Positions 56,125-64,000 of a DNA stretch of 64,000 bases are shown in pieces; position 1 is the first letter of the stretch, and every line of letters begins with the position of its first letter. A program made the position numbers and the translations under genes. Below the pieces are notes generated by a model. The model did not search any database and was not told the origin of the DNA. It worked only from the letters and a program-made list of their open reading frames with translations. This stretch comes from Nostoc indistinguendum CM1-VF10 (GTDB lineage: Bacteria; Cyanobacteriota; Cyanobacteriia; Cyanobacteriales; Nostocaceae): NCBI GenBank assembly GCA_019359215.1, contig JAHHHS010000001.1, forward strand, positions 154,815 through 218,814, read 5' to 3'.

Positions 56125-56385
56125 TTAAGTACTGATTCCTGCTTGTGCTGCTGCTAATTCTTGGAATAGCTGTAATGTTTCCGCCGCTTCTTGTTCGTTA
56201 ATTCGATTCATGGCAAAGCCAACATGGACTAATACCCAATCACCAATACAAGCTTCGAGGGGATGTTGTTCATCAACGATACAAGCAATATTTACTTCGC
56301 GCTTAACACCACCAATGTTAACTAGGGCTAATTTATGGTTAACGTTGGTAATTTCTATAATTTGTCCGGGGATTCCTAAACACAT
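56125..56385 (-). CDS. hypC: Hydrogenase maturation chaperone HypC
   Basis: 86 residues. Small chaperone carrying the Fe(CN)2CO unit from HypD to the large subunit. Canonical N-terminus MCLGIPGQIIEI with Cys2 and VNIGGVKREVNIACIV; C-terminal helix. Follows hypF by 82 bases. Confidence 0.97.
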   Translation of the reverse strand: MCLGIPGQIIEITNVNHKLALVNIGGVKREVNIACIVDEQHPLEACIGDWVLVHVGFAMNRINEQEAAETLQLFQELAAAQAGIST

Positions 56386-56467
56386 TTTTTTATTTTTTAA
56401 GATAAAGTAACCGCAGAGGCGTGGAGAACACAGAGAGAATTATTTGTGACAGAAAGCTTGTAAAATA

Positions 56468-58816
56468 TCAAGACTCATGTATTAATTGTGCACCTGCAAT
56501 AACTGCTTGTCCTAAAGATAAACCGCCGTCATTAGCTGGGACTAAGCTGTGAGTGAGTACTTTTATTCCCAATGTTTCTAATCCTTTGGTAACTTGCTGT
56601 AACAATATACAATTTTGAAATACTCCTCCGGTTAGGGTTACTTGAGAAATCAGATTTTCTTGGTAAAGATGCTTAACCATTTCCACGATGGCATTAGCTA
56701 AACCTTTGTGAAATTTGGCAGCTATAATTGGTTCTGGAATCTGCTGCTGTAAGTCATTGAGCAAGGCTTGCCACATTGGACGCGGGTCTATACAATAAAT
56801 ACTATCTAAAAAGCTAAAGTTAAAAGGATAGATTAGCGTTTCTTCATCATTATTTAAGCTGCTAACATCTACTATAGCTTCCATTGTGATCGCAGCTTGT
56901 CCTTCATAGCTACATTCATCTCTATAAATACCGATAGCCGCCGCCACTGCATCTAACAGCCGTCCCACTGAGGAAGCTAGAGGAGAGTTAATTTTTTTCT
57001 CCATAAGTTGATTCAGTAGTTTTAGTGGCTTATTTTTCAGAAATTTTACGATTTCTAAATCAGCGTACTGGTGTTGGCAATTATCCCAAATATTAGCAGT
57101 TATTAATTGAGCATAAGTATTACGCCAAGGTTGATAAATTGCTTGTTCACCACCAATCATTGCCACTGGTTTAAATGTTGCTAGTCGCTGAAATTTACGA
57201 TAATCTGCTAAAAGAAATTCTCCGCCCCAGAGTGTATTATCATCACCGTAACCTAAACCATCTAAAGCAATCCCTAATATCGGAGGCGCATCTAAAGGAA
57301 TCCCATTTTCTACCATGCAAGCGGCGATATGAGCGTGATGATGTTGAACTGGGTAAATTTTGATTTGATTTGTATCCGCAAATTCTTTACCAAGTTTGCT
57401 TGAGAGATATTCAGGATGTTTATCAATAGCGATTACTTCTGGCTGATGCTCAAATAAATTTAAATATAAATTTAAATTTTCTTGATAAGCGTTGAAAGCC
57501 GCGGCATTTTCTAAATCTCCTAGATGTTGAGAAAGAATAGCTTCTCCTTCACGCAACAGGCAAAAGGTATTTTTTAACTCACTACCCATTGCTAAAATTT
57601 GCGATATATTATGAAATCCTAATGGTAAACTAATTGCTGCTGGCGCATATCCTCTGGCACGGCGAATTATTTGAACTTTATCGCCGATAACACGCACAAC
57701 TGAATCATCTACACGATTAATAATCTCTCGATTGTGAAAAAGAAAATAATCAGCAATTGTCTCTAATTTATCTCTTGCTTCGTCGTTAGCAATACATTGT
57801 GGTTCATCAGCAAGATTACCACTTGTTAAAACAATTGGGCGATTCATCCGCCGGAGAATTAAATGATGTAAAGGCGTATAAGGTAGCATGAAGCCAAGGG
57901 TATTTTGCCCTACTGCTATCGATGGTGCTACTACTTTTTTACCTGTCGCTTGTAATAAAACAATTGGTGCAGCAGAACTTGCCAGTAATTCCTTTTCTTT
58001 GGCATTGACAGTACAATATTGTTCAATTATCTCAATATCTCGTGCCATTAAAGCAAATGGTTTGTGATAGCGCCTTTTGCGCTGACGCAGTTTTTGTACA
58101 ACGGTTTCCTGTGTTGCATCGCAAGCTAAATGAATACCACCTAAGCCCTTAATTGCGACAATCTCGCCTTTTTGCAATAAAGTACAAACGGCATCCACAT
58201 CATCCAGCATGGAAAACATGGAAGCAGTAACCGATTTCCCATCGGCGCGTTCTAACCAAGCTGAAGGGCCGCAAGCATGACAAGCTACAGGTTGGGCGTG
58301 AAAACGGCGGTTTTCAACATCATGGTATTCCTTTGCACATTCGGGACATATAGCAAACGCAGACATACTGGTATTGCATCTGTCGTAAGGAATGGCACGA
58401 ATAATACTCAGGCGAGGGCCGCAATGAGTACAGTTAGTAAATGGATAACGATAAAAGCGGCTAAAAGGGTCGAATATTTCTTTTTGACACTGGCGACAAG
58501 TGGCTGCATCAGGAGTAATTTCTGTTTTAATGGCATTACCGACACTAGTAGAAATCACAAAATTATCAAATTTTAATTCACTTTTATAACTAATTCTTGT
58601 TAATTCATTGATTCTTGCTAACGGTGGACATTCGGTTTGCAATCTGGCAACAAATTTGGTGATTGCTTCTTCACTACCAGATACCCTGATTAATACACCT
58701 TGTCCGTCATTACAAACATCTCCACCCAAACCGCAAGCTTTAGCAAGACGATATACAGTAGGGCGAAATCCTACTCCTTGAACAGTACCACGAACTCTAA
58801 TTTCTTCAGTCGGCAT
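56468..58816 (-). CDS. hypF: Carbamoyltransferase HypF
   Basis: 782 residues; makes the carbamoyl adenylate that feeds HypE for cyanide ligands. Domains: acylphosphatase (about 1-90, VRGTVQGVGFRPTVYRLAK); two zinc fingers (CRQCQKEIFD ... CTHCGPRLS; CPECAKEYHD ... CHACGPSAW); YrdC-like (about 200-390); Kae1-like carbamoyltransferase with VQHHHAHIAACM and LDGLGYGDDNTLWGGEF. I start at the ATG at 58816 (MPTEEIRV), which overlaps the NHL gene end by 11 bases. Confidence 0.97.
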   Translation of the reverse strand: MPTEEIRVRGTVQGVGFRPTVYRLAKACGLGGDVCNDGQGVLIRVSGSEEAITKFVARLQTECPPLARINELTRISYKSELKFDNFVISTSVGNAIKTEITPDAATCRQCQKEIFDPFSRFYRYPFTNCTHCGPRLSIIRAIPYDRCNTSMSAFAICPECAKEYHDVENRRFHAQPVACHACGPSAWLERADGKSVTASMFSMLDDVDAVCTLLQKGEIVAIKGLGGIHLACDATQETVVQKLRQRKRRYHKPFALMARDIEIIEQYCTVNAKEKELLASSAAPIVLLQATGKKVVAPSIAVGQNTLGFMLPYTPLHHLILRRMNRPIVLTSGNLADEPQCIANDEARDKLETIADYFLFHNREIINRVDDSVVRVIGDKVQIIRRARGYAPAAISLPLGFHNISQILAMGSELKNTFCLLREGEAILSQHLGDLENAAAFNAYQENLNLYLNLFEHQPEVIAIDKHPEYLSSKLGKEFADTNQIKIYPVQHHHAHIAACMVENGIPLDAPPILGIALDGLGYGDDNTLWGGEFLLADYRKFQRLATFKPVAMIGGEQAIYQPWRNTYAQLITANIWDNCQHQYADLEIVKFLKNKPLKLLNQLMEKKINSPLASSVGRLLDAVAAAIGIYRDECSYEGQAAITMEAIVDVSSLNNDEETLIYPFNFSFLDSIYCIDPRPMWQALLNDLQQQIPEPIIAAKFHKGLANAIVEMVKHLYQENLISQVTLTGGVFQNCILLQQVTKGLETLGIKVLTHSLVPANDGGLSLGQAVIAGAQLIHES

Positions 58817-60023
58817 AGTTAAGCTGCCACAGCAAAATTCGGTTATTTCCAGAATCAGCAATTACTGCCGTATTGCCACAAATTTTTATCCCGTAACACC
58901 AATTTAAGCTGTCTCGTTTTGGCAATCCGAAATTACGATTTTCACCTTTACTTTGAAAATTTATTTGTCCTGCCAACCCATCTGCCATTACACCTTGCAG
59001 TGATAAAATTGATTCTGGCTTTCTCCATCCTAACACACGAGAATTAGCAGTATCTGCAACTACTAACCAATCGCCAGCCACCGCCACACCATAAGGCATA
59101 CTTAAACTACCAGCACTAGGGTAATAAACTCCTTGATTCATTTCCACAAAATCAAAGCTTTTTTGTCCTAAAACCACTGCACAAGGAGTATTATTTTCTG
59201 TTGGCATTCCCTGCCAAATCATCACTCGGTGATTACCTGCATCGCTGACAACCAAATTCTCTCCCCAAAAGGCGATGTCGTGACACCAACGCATACTCGC
59301 TGCAGTTGGAGAATCACCGCCGTTTTCATTACGAGATATCATATCCGGTTGTCCCAGAACTAAATCAGCAGGTTGACCATTTTCTGTTGGTAAGTGATGC
59401 CAAATTAATAGCCTTCGATTCCCAGTGTCAGCAATAAATAGCCGTCCTTGATGATAGTAAACACCATAAGGCCAGTGCATTGTACTAGCAAATGCTGCTT
59501 GATTTCCTCGATTTGGTTCATTATCGGTAAAATTAACTTGCCCTAACACCAAATCTGCTGGAACATTGTTATCTTCTGGTAAGTTTTTCCAAATCAAAAC
59601 CCGATGATTCCAAGCATCGGCTACAGCTAACCCTTCGCCGCAAGCACAAATCCCTGTTGGTACATTTAAAGTTGCCCTTCCTGGTGTATTTTTAGCATTT
59701 TGTCCTTCATGATAAAAATCAGGTTGTCCAATTACCCAATCAGCCGATTGACTATCTCTTGTGGGTAAATTTTGCCATCCTAATAATCGATGATGTCCGG
59801 TATCTGATACCCATAAAGGGCCAGTTTCTGATAACAAACAAGCACCGCGAGGCCCAAACATTGTTGTGGCATTGGGTGCTACAGGTATAACTAATTGTTC
59901 TGGTTCAATAATGTTACCTAAAATTACCTCTGCACCTTGAGGTGATAGAGGCAAATTTTGAGAAATTTCTGTTGTTTCTGGCAGTAATTGTGATATGGGA
60001 TTAATTATGATTGGGATGTCCAT
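58806..60023 (-). CDS. NHL-repeat beta-propeller protein of the extended hyp operon
   Basis: 405 residues with at least five NHL-type blades: LWVSDTGHHRLLGWQNLP, AVADAWNHRVLIWKNLP, FIADTGNRRLLIWHHLP, VVSDAGNHRVMIWQGMP, VVADTANSRVLGWRKP, AVIADSGNNRILLWQLN. This gives a six-bladed propeller for protein contacts. No signal peptide, so cytosolic. It overlaps hypF. A homolog occurs in the extended hyp operon of Nostoc, proposed to help small-subunit maturation; not proven here. Confidence 0.85.
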   Translation of the reverse strand: MDIPIIINPISQLLPETTEISQNLPLSPQGAEVILGNIIEPEQLVIPVAPNATTMFGPRGACLLSETGPLWVSDTGHHRLLGWQNLPTRDSQSADWVIGQPDFYHEGQNAKNTPGRATLNVPTGICACGEGLAVADAWNHRVLIWKNLPEDNNVPADLVLGQVNFTDNEPNRGNQAAFASTMHWPYGVYYHQGRLFIADTGNRRLLIWHHLPTENGQPADLVLGQPDMISRNENGGDSPTAASMRWCHDIAFWGENLVVSDAGNHRVMIWQGMPTENNTPCAVVLGQKSFDFVEMNQGVYYPSAGSLSMPYGVAVAGDWLVVADTANSRVLGWRKPESILSLQGVMADGLAGQINFQSKGENRNFGLPKRDSLNWCYGIKICGNTAVIADSGNNRILLWQLNYAD

Positions 60024-60647
60024 GAAGCGCAGATAGACGCTGATAATTATTTAAAAACATTAATCTTGATCGGCGTGTAACAACAGTAACAGTTTTGCAT
60101 TATGTTTTTTTCAAATTAAGTTAAAACCTGTAATTAACTTCCGTATTAATCAATTCTAAAAAAACTAATTAACTTTAGTAAATTTTGCTACGTAGCAAGT
60201 TTTTTTACATGAGTGCGCGATGTACTGAAATGAGAAAGCAAACTGGGGTTTGAGAAAGTAAAAGCTAATTTTGCCTGCGGAAAACACCAAAATGAGAAAG
60301 TAAAAGTTGATTTTGCTTGCGGAAAACACCAAAATGAATAAGCAAAAGCTGCTTTTTAGTAAGTAAAAGCTGATTTTGCTTGCGGAAAACACCAAAATGA
60401 ATAAGCAAACTGGGGTTTGAATAAGTCAAATGACCTTTTGAGAAAGTAATATGCCTTTTTACTTTCTCAAAACACTAAAATCAATACCTGAATTACACAA
60501 ATGAGAATTAATTTAAAGATATTGAGAAAGCATTCAGGCATTTTGCTTGCACAAAATACTAAAATCAATGCGCGAACTACTGAAATCAAAAAGCAAAGTA
60601 GCTGTGATTGACTAATCGTCAAGTATATTTGCTGTGTTACCTTTGCA
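60024..60647. other. Repeat-rich spacer inside the extended hyp operon
   Basis: 624 bases between the NifU-Rieske and NHL genes. Filled by a 42-bp repeat family and degenerate relatives. No convincing gene. Confidence 0.65.
60252..60398. repeat. 42-bp tandem repeat family
   Basis: Units at 60252-60293 and 60294-60335 share GAGAAAGTAAAAG and the tail TGCGGAAAACACCAAAAT; a third, longer unit (60336-60398) has an insertion. Weaker relatives with AAAACACTAAAATC continue to about 60600. Confidence 0.85.
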
Positions 60648-61493
60648 TCATTTTTGCAGTTTCACAAAAACCTTATCGCCTTTAATCTTGACTGGATACG
60701 ATTGAAGCGAAATATCAGGCGCAGTTAAGCATTCACCTGTCTCTAATTTGTACTGGAATCCATGAGAAGGGCAGGTAATAATACCATTTTCAACTTTACC
60801 CTTTTCTAAGGGAGATCCTAGATGAGCGCAACCATTACGATAGCATTTTACTGTAGCACCTTGACGATGTAAAATTAGTGAAGTACCAGCAAGTTGTACT
60901 ACCACTACACTAAATTCAGGAACTTCATCAAGGGTCGCTACTTTCATCCAAGTACAAGTTATTTTTGCAGAGAATGGACTGATTAAACTAGAATTAGCCT
61001 TGTTAACAGTAGAACTGTTATTGACTGCCACTACTTTGGTAATTTCGGGACAATGGTTTTTTATTGCTTGTTCTACTCCCTGAGATAAAGTTAAAGTAGA
61101 AGTCGGACAACTGCTGCAAGTTCCGATTAATTTAACTTCTACTGTATCTGGTGGTTTAATTGCCACTAATTCTACATCACCGTTATGGCTTTTTAAAGCT
61201 GGGCGAACTTCTTCAAGTGCTGTCTGAATGCGCTGTGAAAGCGGAGGTTTTGGTGGTTTGACTAATTCGTGATACAGTAGCACTGCATACACTACTTCAT
61301 CTGCAACTGCATGGCGCAAAGCCGGCATTGATTCTTCTTTCAAGCTTTTAATCAAACTAGTCAATGCAGCTTTATGCAAAGCTTCAATTGCTCTTTTTAG
61401 ACCCACCGCTACACACCGTTGGCTTTCATCCCACTCGGATATAATTGCCTCAAAACGATTAATTTCCTGAACTAATTCTTCAAGGTTTGTCAT
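60648..61493 (-). CDS. NifU-C-domain/Rieske ferredoxin fusion of the extended hyp operon
   Basis: 281 residues: helical N-terminal part (about 1-85), NifU-like C-type domain with IGTCSSCPTSTLTLSQGVE (CxxC Fe-S scaffold; preceded by HNGDVELVAIK), and a C-terminal Rieske domain with CYRNGCAHLGSPLEKGK and CPSHGFQY ([2Fe-2S] Cys2His2). It could supply or relay Fe-S clusters for the small subunit, which carries three. Its start lies within a TGACAAA/TGACCAA heptamer array; alternative starts are possible. Confidence 0.88.
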   Translation of the reverse strand: MTNLEELVQEINRFEAIISEWDESQRCVAVGLKRAIEALHKAALTSLIKSLKEESMPALRHAVADEVVYAVLLYHELVKPPKPPLSQRIQTALEEVRPALKSHNGDVELVAIKPPDTVEVKLIGTCSSCPTSTLTLSQGVEQAIKNHCPEITKVVAVNNSSTVNKANSSLISPFSAKITCTWMKVATLDEVPEFSVVVVQLAGTSLILHRQGATVKCYRNGCAHLGSPLEKGKVENGIITCPSHGFQYKLETGECLTAPDISLQSYPVKIKGDKVFVKLQK

Positions 61494-61545
61494 TGGTCAT
61501 TTGTCATTTGTCATTTGTCATTGTTTATTTATCAATGACCAATCA
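61491..61545. repeat. Heptanucleotide repeat (TGTCATT/TGGTCAT)n at a gene start
   Basis: Array CATTGGTCATTTGTCATTTGTCATTTGTC containing the start codon of the NifU-Rieske gene and reaching the stop of the upstream small gene. Confidence 0.8.
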
Positions 61546-61767
61546 CTTCATCTTGAAATCTTTGAGGAGAAATGGCATAATCATGCCCGTCACTAAGCTA
61601 GATAATATTATTGGTAAGTAGAAAGGAATCGGGGCTTGTGCAAGTAGTACTAGCAGTAAAAAACCTATAGCAATACCAATAGTAGTTTGCTTGACAAAAT
61701 ACACTGGGTCGCGTATTAGCTTTCCTTTAAAAAATAACTTAGCAGAAAACCAACCTATTTCTAACAT
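61543..61767 (-). CDS. Small membrane protein of the extended hyp operon (74 residues)
   Basis: 74 residues from the ATG at 61767: MLEIGWFSAKLFFKGKLIRD then two hydrophobic segments (IGIAIGFLLLVLLA and FYLPIILSSLVTGMIMPFLL), ending in LKDFKMK. AGGAGATAAC precedes the ATG. It starts 8 bases after the 88-residue gene's stop; the two are probably co-translated. Function unknown; it may correspond to one of the small genes of the extended hyp operon in Nostoc. Confidence 0.7.
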   Translation of the reverse strand: MLEIGWFSAKLFFKGKLIRDPVYFVKQTTIGIAIGFLLLVLLAQAPIPFYLPIILSSLVTGMIMPFLLKDFKMK

Positions 61768-61775
61768 GTTATCTC

Positions 61776-62042
61776 CTAATAATTTGTCAATAAATTTAAG
61801 GCAGTAAGCCCTAAGAGGATGGCGGGAATTACACCCGCAGGGGCAAATAATGCACCTAGCATTGCTGAAAACTGATAGCCTATATCTCTCCCAGCTAATA
61901 GCATTCCACCAATTGCACCGCCAACCATAGATAAGGCGGTGGCGATGATTAACCATACAAATTCTGTTGCTATGTTCAAGTCACCATCTGCTAAACTTGT
62001 GAGAAAACTTATTAGATTTGGCGTTGTTAAAATATCTCTCAT
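61776..62042 (-). CDS. Small membrane protein of the extended hyp operon (88 residues)
   Basis: 88 residues, hydrophobic with Gly-rich helices (ATALSMVGGAIGGMLLAG and AMLGALFAPAGVIPAILLGL). It lies between the TPR gene and the 74-residue gene. Perhaps a membrane anchor for hydrogenase or its assembly machinery; this is inference. Confidence 0.7.
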   Translation of the reverse strand: MRDILTTPNLISFLTSLADGDLNIATEFVWLIIATALSMVGGAIGGMLLAGRDIGYQFSAMLGALFAPAGVIPAILLGLTALNLLTNY

Positions 62043-62106
62043 GCTGTTTTGTCCTGATTGTTAGGAATTAGGCGAGTAGGTAGATGAGGGAGAAAGTATA
62101 ACTAAC

Positions 62107-63081
62107 CTATCCCCTATTCCCTATTTCTGCTTCTACATCTTGTAGCGCTTGGATTACTACTTCTGCTTGTGAAATTTGTTGGTATTCCGTAAATATTTCT
62201 AAAGCATCTTGATAGTAAATACGCGCTTGCAAAAGATTGTTAGGATTACCAGCTTCTGGTTTTTTGGGATCATCTGGTAAGTTGAATAGGGCGTTGGCTT
62301 TGTTGGAAATTGTGTTAGCGTACTCTAAAGGTGTATCTTTGGGATTACGCACTTTTAGCGCTTCGTCATAAGCTGCGATCGCACGTAAGTTATTCTCTAC
62401 AGGATGGGAACTCACTAAATATTGCAAAGCGTTACCTAAATTGTTCTGCAACATCGCATATTCTCTAGGATGCTCAATCAAATTAATGTGCTTTAATGCC
62501 ACCTCAAATGATTGCACAGCTAACCCTTGACGCAAGTATTCTCGTTCCGATGCTAAGGGCATAGAAAGGTAAGCGATCGCAATATTGTTATACAAAATCG
62601 CGTATTCTTGGGGGTAATCTTCCCAAGTAAACACCCGCAACGCCTCATGATAAGCCTGGATGCTGTCGGTTATCCGCGCCAAATTGAATGGCACTAGCGA
62701 CTGTAACACCAGCCCAAAATTCATCTGCGTTTCTGCTACTTCCTCTGGCGTTGCTAATTGTTGTAAAATCGGTAATGCCTCTTCATAACCGACTTTCGCT
62801 TGCATCAGCAGTTGGTAATCAGCATCCGGTATTGCCTGTAACGTCCCTGCCATACCCACTTGGGCCCTGGCTTTCAGTAGGGGATACTCCTCACCACACA
62901 TCTTATAGGCCCGGTAATATAACCCAACTGCATTTCGCAAGTCTTGGGCAGCTTTGGGCTTTTTTTGAAAACCCTGTGCTATCTCAATCAGCATCTGGAT
63001 TTTTTCTTCTGCTGAGGCTGACTCTGAAGCAACAGCCGCGATCGCAGCCTTCACTGCTGAATCTGTAATGCTGGGGGTCAT
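62107..63081 (-). CDS. TPR protein heading the extended hyp operon
   Basis: 324 residues (from ATG 63081, MTPSITDSAVKAA; a GTG at 63126 would add 15). Helical tandem repeats: AVGLYYRAYKMCGEEYPLLKARAQVGMAGTL, AETQMNFGLVLQSLV, YAILYNNIAIAYLSMP, YAMLQNNLGNALQYLV, YANTISNKANALFNLP. TPRs serve protein-protein contact, so it could act as a maturation scaffold. First gene of the operon, diverging from hupS. Confidence 0.82.
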   Translation of the reverse strand: MTPSITDSAVKAAIAAVASESASAEEKIQMLIEIAQGFQKKPKAAQDLRNAVGLYYRAYKMCGEEYPLLKARAQVGMAGTLQAIPDADYQLLMQAKVGYEEALPILQQLATPEEVAETQMNFGLVLQSLVPFNLARITDSIQAYHEALRVFTWEDYPQEYAILYNNIAIAYLSMPLASEREYLRQGLAVQSFEVALKHINLIEHPREYAMLQNNLGNALQYLVSSHPVENNLRAIAAYDEALKVRNPKDTPLEYANTISNKANALFNLPDDPKKPEAGNPNNLLQARIYYQDALEIFTEYQQISQAEVVIQALQDVEAEIGNRG

Positions 63082-63941
63082 AACTCTGCCGTACTCTAGC
63101 CAATTGGGAATTGAGTCAACGCCCACGAATGATTAAGACACGCTTTAGGTGTCTAATCACGGGCCATACTGATTTACGCAGGCTTCGAGTCCTTTAGGCG
63201 GAATTCCCCTTGTTTGTCTAAGACTAGGGCTAAGAATAGAGAACAAGAGACAGTTCATAAACTCTATCCCCTGTAACTTATTTCTTTCCTTATACCCCAT
63301 GCCTAAGAATTGAGTGAATCAATTTGTTTACTATAAAACACTCTATTTCTAAAATTCTAGGGGGAAATTGCCAATATTAATGTCAGCTTTAAACACCTTA
63401 CTTTTTTCTAATATGTTTTGTATCATGACCTAACACAACGAAGTTATTCTATATTTATCTGAAAACAGATTATATATTTAATACCTAACTTTGTTATCAA
63501 CATATAACTATTCACTCTTATGGAGTTTCTTGCATAAATCAAAAATAATAACCTCACCCCGCCAAAGCTACGTTTTATCTCTCACCACCGAAAGCAGTGA
63601 ATGCTTAGAGGTTGTGTGTTAGAAATTTTCGCAAGAGTACATTAGCCTATTCATATCTAAAAATTGGGGATCTAACTTTCCAGAGATAATTGATTACTGC
63701 TATCTAAAATTAGGGTGTTTAGTTTATTATTGATTTTTTTTACAAAGTCTGTTATTGATACAACCTTTTAGGCAATCTTAATTAGATTTTAATTCTTGCT
63801 AATGATTAATTTTTATTTAACAATAGATAATTTCATAAAAAGTATATTAATATTAATAAATAAATATTGATAAATACGTGAGTTTCCACAAGCACTATTT
63901 CCTAAATCACGTATGGTAAACAATACAAAAACATCTAGCCG
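63082..63941. promoter_or_regulatory. Divergent hyp/hup regulatory region
   Basis: About 0.86 kb between the TPR gene and hupS. AT-rich near hupS. Candidate signals: GTACATTAGCCTAT (63637-63650), a near NtcA box (last base T instead of C); GTTATCAACATATAAC inverted repeat near 63494. Both are weak by sequence alone. Confidence 0.5.
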
Positions 63942-64000
63942 ATGACTAACGTACTATGGCTACAAGGTGGTGCTTGTTCCGGCAACACCATGTCATTTCT
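63942..64000 (+). CDS. hupS: Uptake NiFe-hydrogenase small subunit, N-terminus only
   Basis: Nineteen codons from ATG 63942: MTNVLWLQGGACSGNTMSF, cut by the window end. This is the start of the cyanobacterial uptake hydrogenase small subunit as I remember it, lacking the twin-arginine signal of proteobacterial relatives. The Cys in GGACSGN begins the proximal Fe-S cluster motif. HupSL re-oxidises H2 made by nitrogenase; the adjacent hyp operon makes its maturation factors. The short length limits certainty, but the context is decisive. Confidence 0.85.
   Translation, partial: MTNVLWLQGGACSGNTMSF

Noticed and set aside
60165..60395. 76-codon minus-strand frame with LVFSASKI repeats
   Set aside because: It is a read-through of the 42-bp intergenic repeat family, not a protein gene.
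63637..63650. NtcA site for hupS
   Set aside because: GTACATTAGCCTAT departs from GTA-N8-TAC at the last base, so it is kept only as a weak candidate.
1..64000. tRNA or rRNA genes
   Set aside because: No cloverleaf with a GTTCRANYC arm in a suitable non-coding place was seen; apparent matches fall inside genes such as hypD.

Overview
The window comes from a filamentous, heterocyst-forming, nitrogen-fixing cyanobacterium of the Nostoc/Anabaena type. Evidence read from the sequence: very frequent GCGATCGC-type palindromes, heptanucleotide tandem repeats in the intergenic spaces, a cytochrome b6/subunit IV pair, a PatB/CnfR-type nitrogen-fixation regulator beside a nif-type ferredoxin III gene and a second cytochrome oxidase operon, and a complete hydrogenase maturation (hyp) operon diverging from the start of an uptake hydrogenase small-subunit gene. 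I ran no database search; family names rest on motifs and remembered families.

Layout. (1) 0.1-9.5 kb: an M50 membrane protease, a beta-lactamase-fold-like protein, and a giant Ser/Thr kinase-AAA-GAF-PAS-histidine kinase (HstK type) followed by a relic of a related kinase gene. (2) 9.8-14 kb: ctpA diverging from petB-petD, with a GC-rich, foldable leader before petB, then an RsbW-like ATPase. (3) 14-32 kb: mostly housekeeping and unknown genes: GDP-mannose dehydratase and glycosyltransferase, RDD/pentapeptide protein, GNAT, ruvX, YqeG-type phosphatase, proB, Uma2 nuclease, ROK kinase, Mut7-C protein, sucrase/ferredoxin-like protein. (4) 32-41.5 kb: a heterocyst-type block: cnfR/patB (minus), then fdxB, coxB-coxA-coxC, a short helical-repeat-like protein, a 57-codon ORF, a cupin and a nitrogenase-associated thioredoxin-fold protein (plus). 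A perfect GTA-N8-TAC NtcA-type site lies between cnfR and fdxB. (5) 41.7-46.6 kb: a second HstK-type kinase broken by an internal deletion/frameshift that removed its phospho-acceptor domain. (6) 46.7-52.2 kb: cysK, small unknown genes, and a luciferase-like monooxygenase overlapping a small partner gene. (7) 52.4-63.1 kb: a minus-strand operon reading TPR protein, two small membrane proteins, NifU-Rieske protein, NHL beta-propeller, hypF, hypC, hypD, hypE, hypA, hypB. (8) 63.9 kb to the edge: the first 19 codons of hupS on the plus strand.

How the parts fit. In heterocysts nitrogenase needs low oxygen and strong reductant supply and evolves H2. The cnfR-fdxB-cox block (regulator, electron carrier, O2-consuming oxidase) and the hyp-hup block (building an H2-recycling NiFe hydrogenase) serve that physiology. 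The genes upstream of hypF match the arrangement called the extended hyp operon in Nostoc and are the best candidates here for incompletely described function. Intergenic space is dense with dispersed palindromes and tandem repeats, some touching genes: one palindrome contains the coxB stop codon, a 21-bp array separates coxA from coxC, a 42-bp family splits the hyp operon, and a heptanucleotide array contains the NifU-Rieske start.
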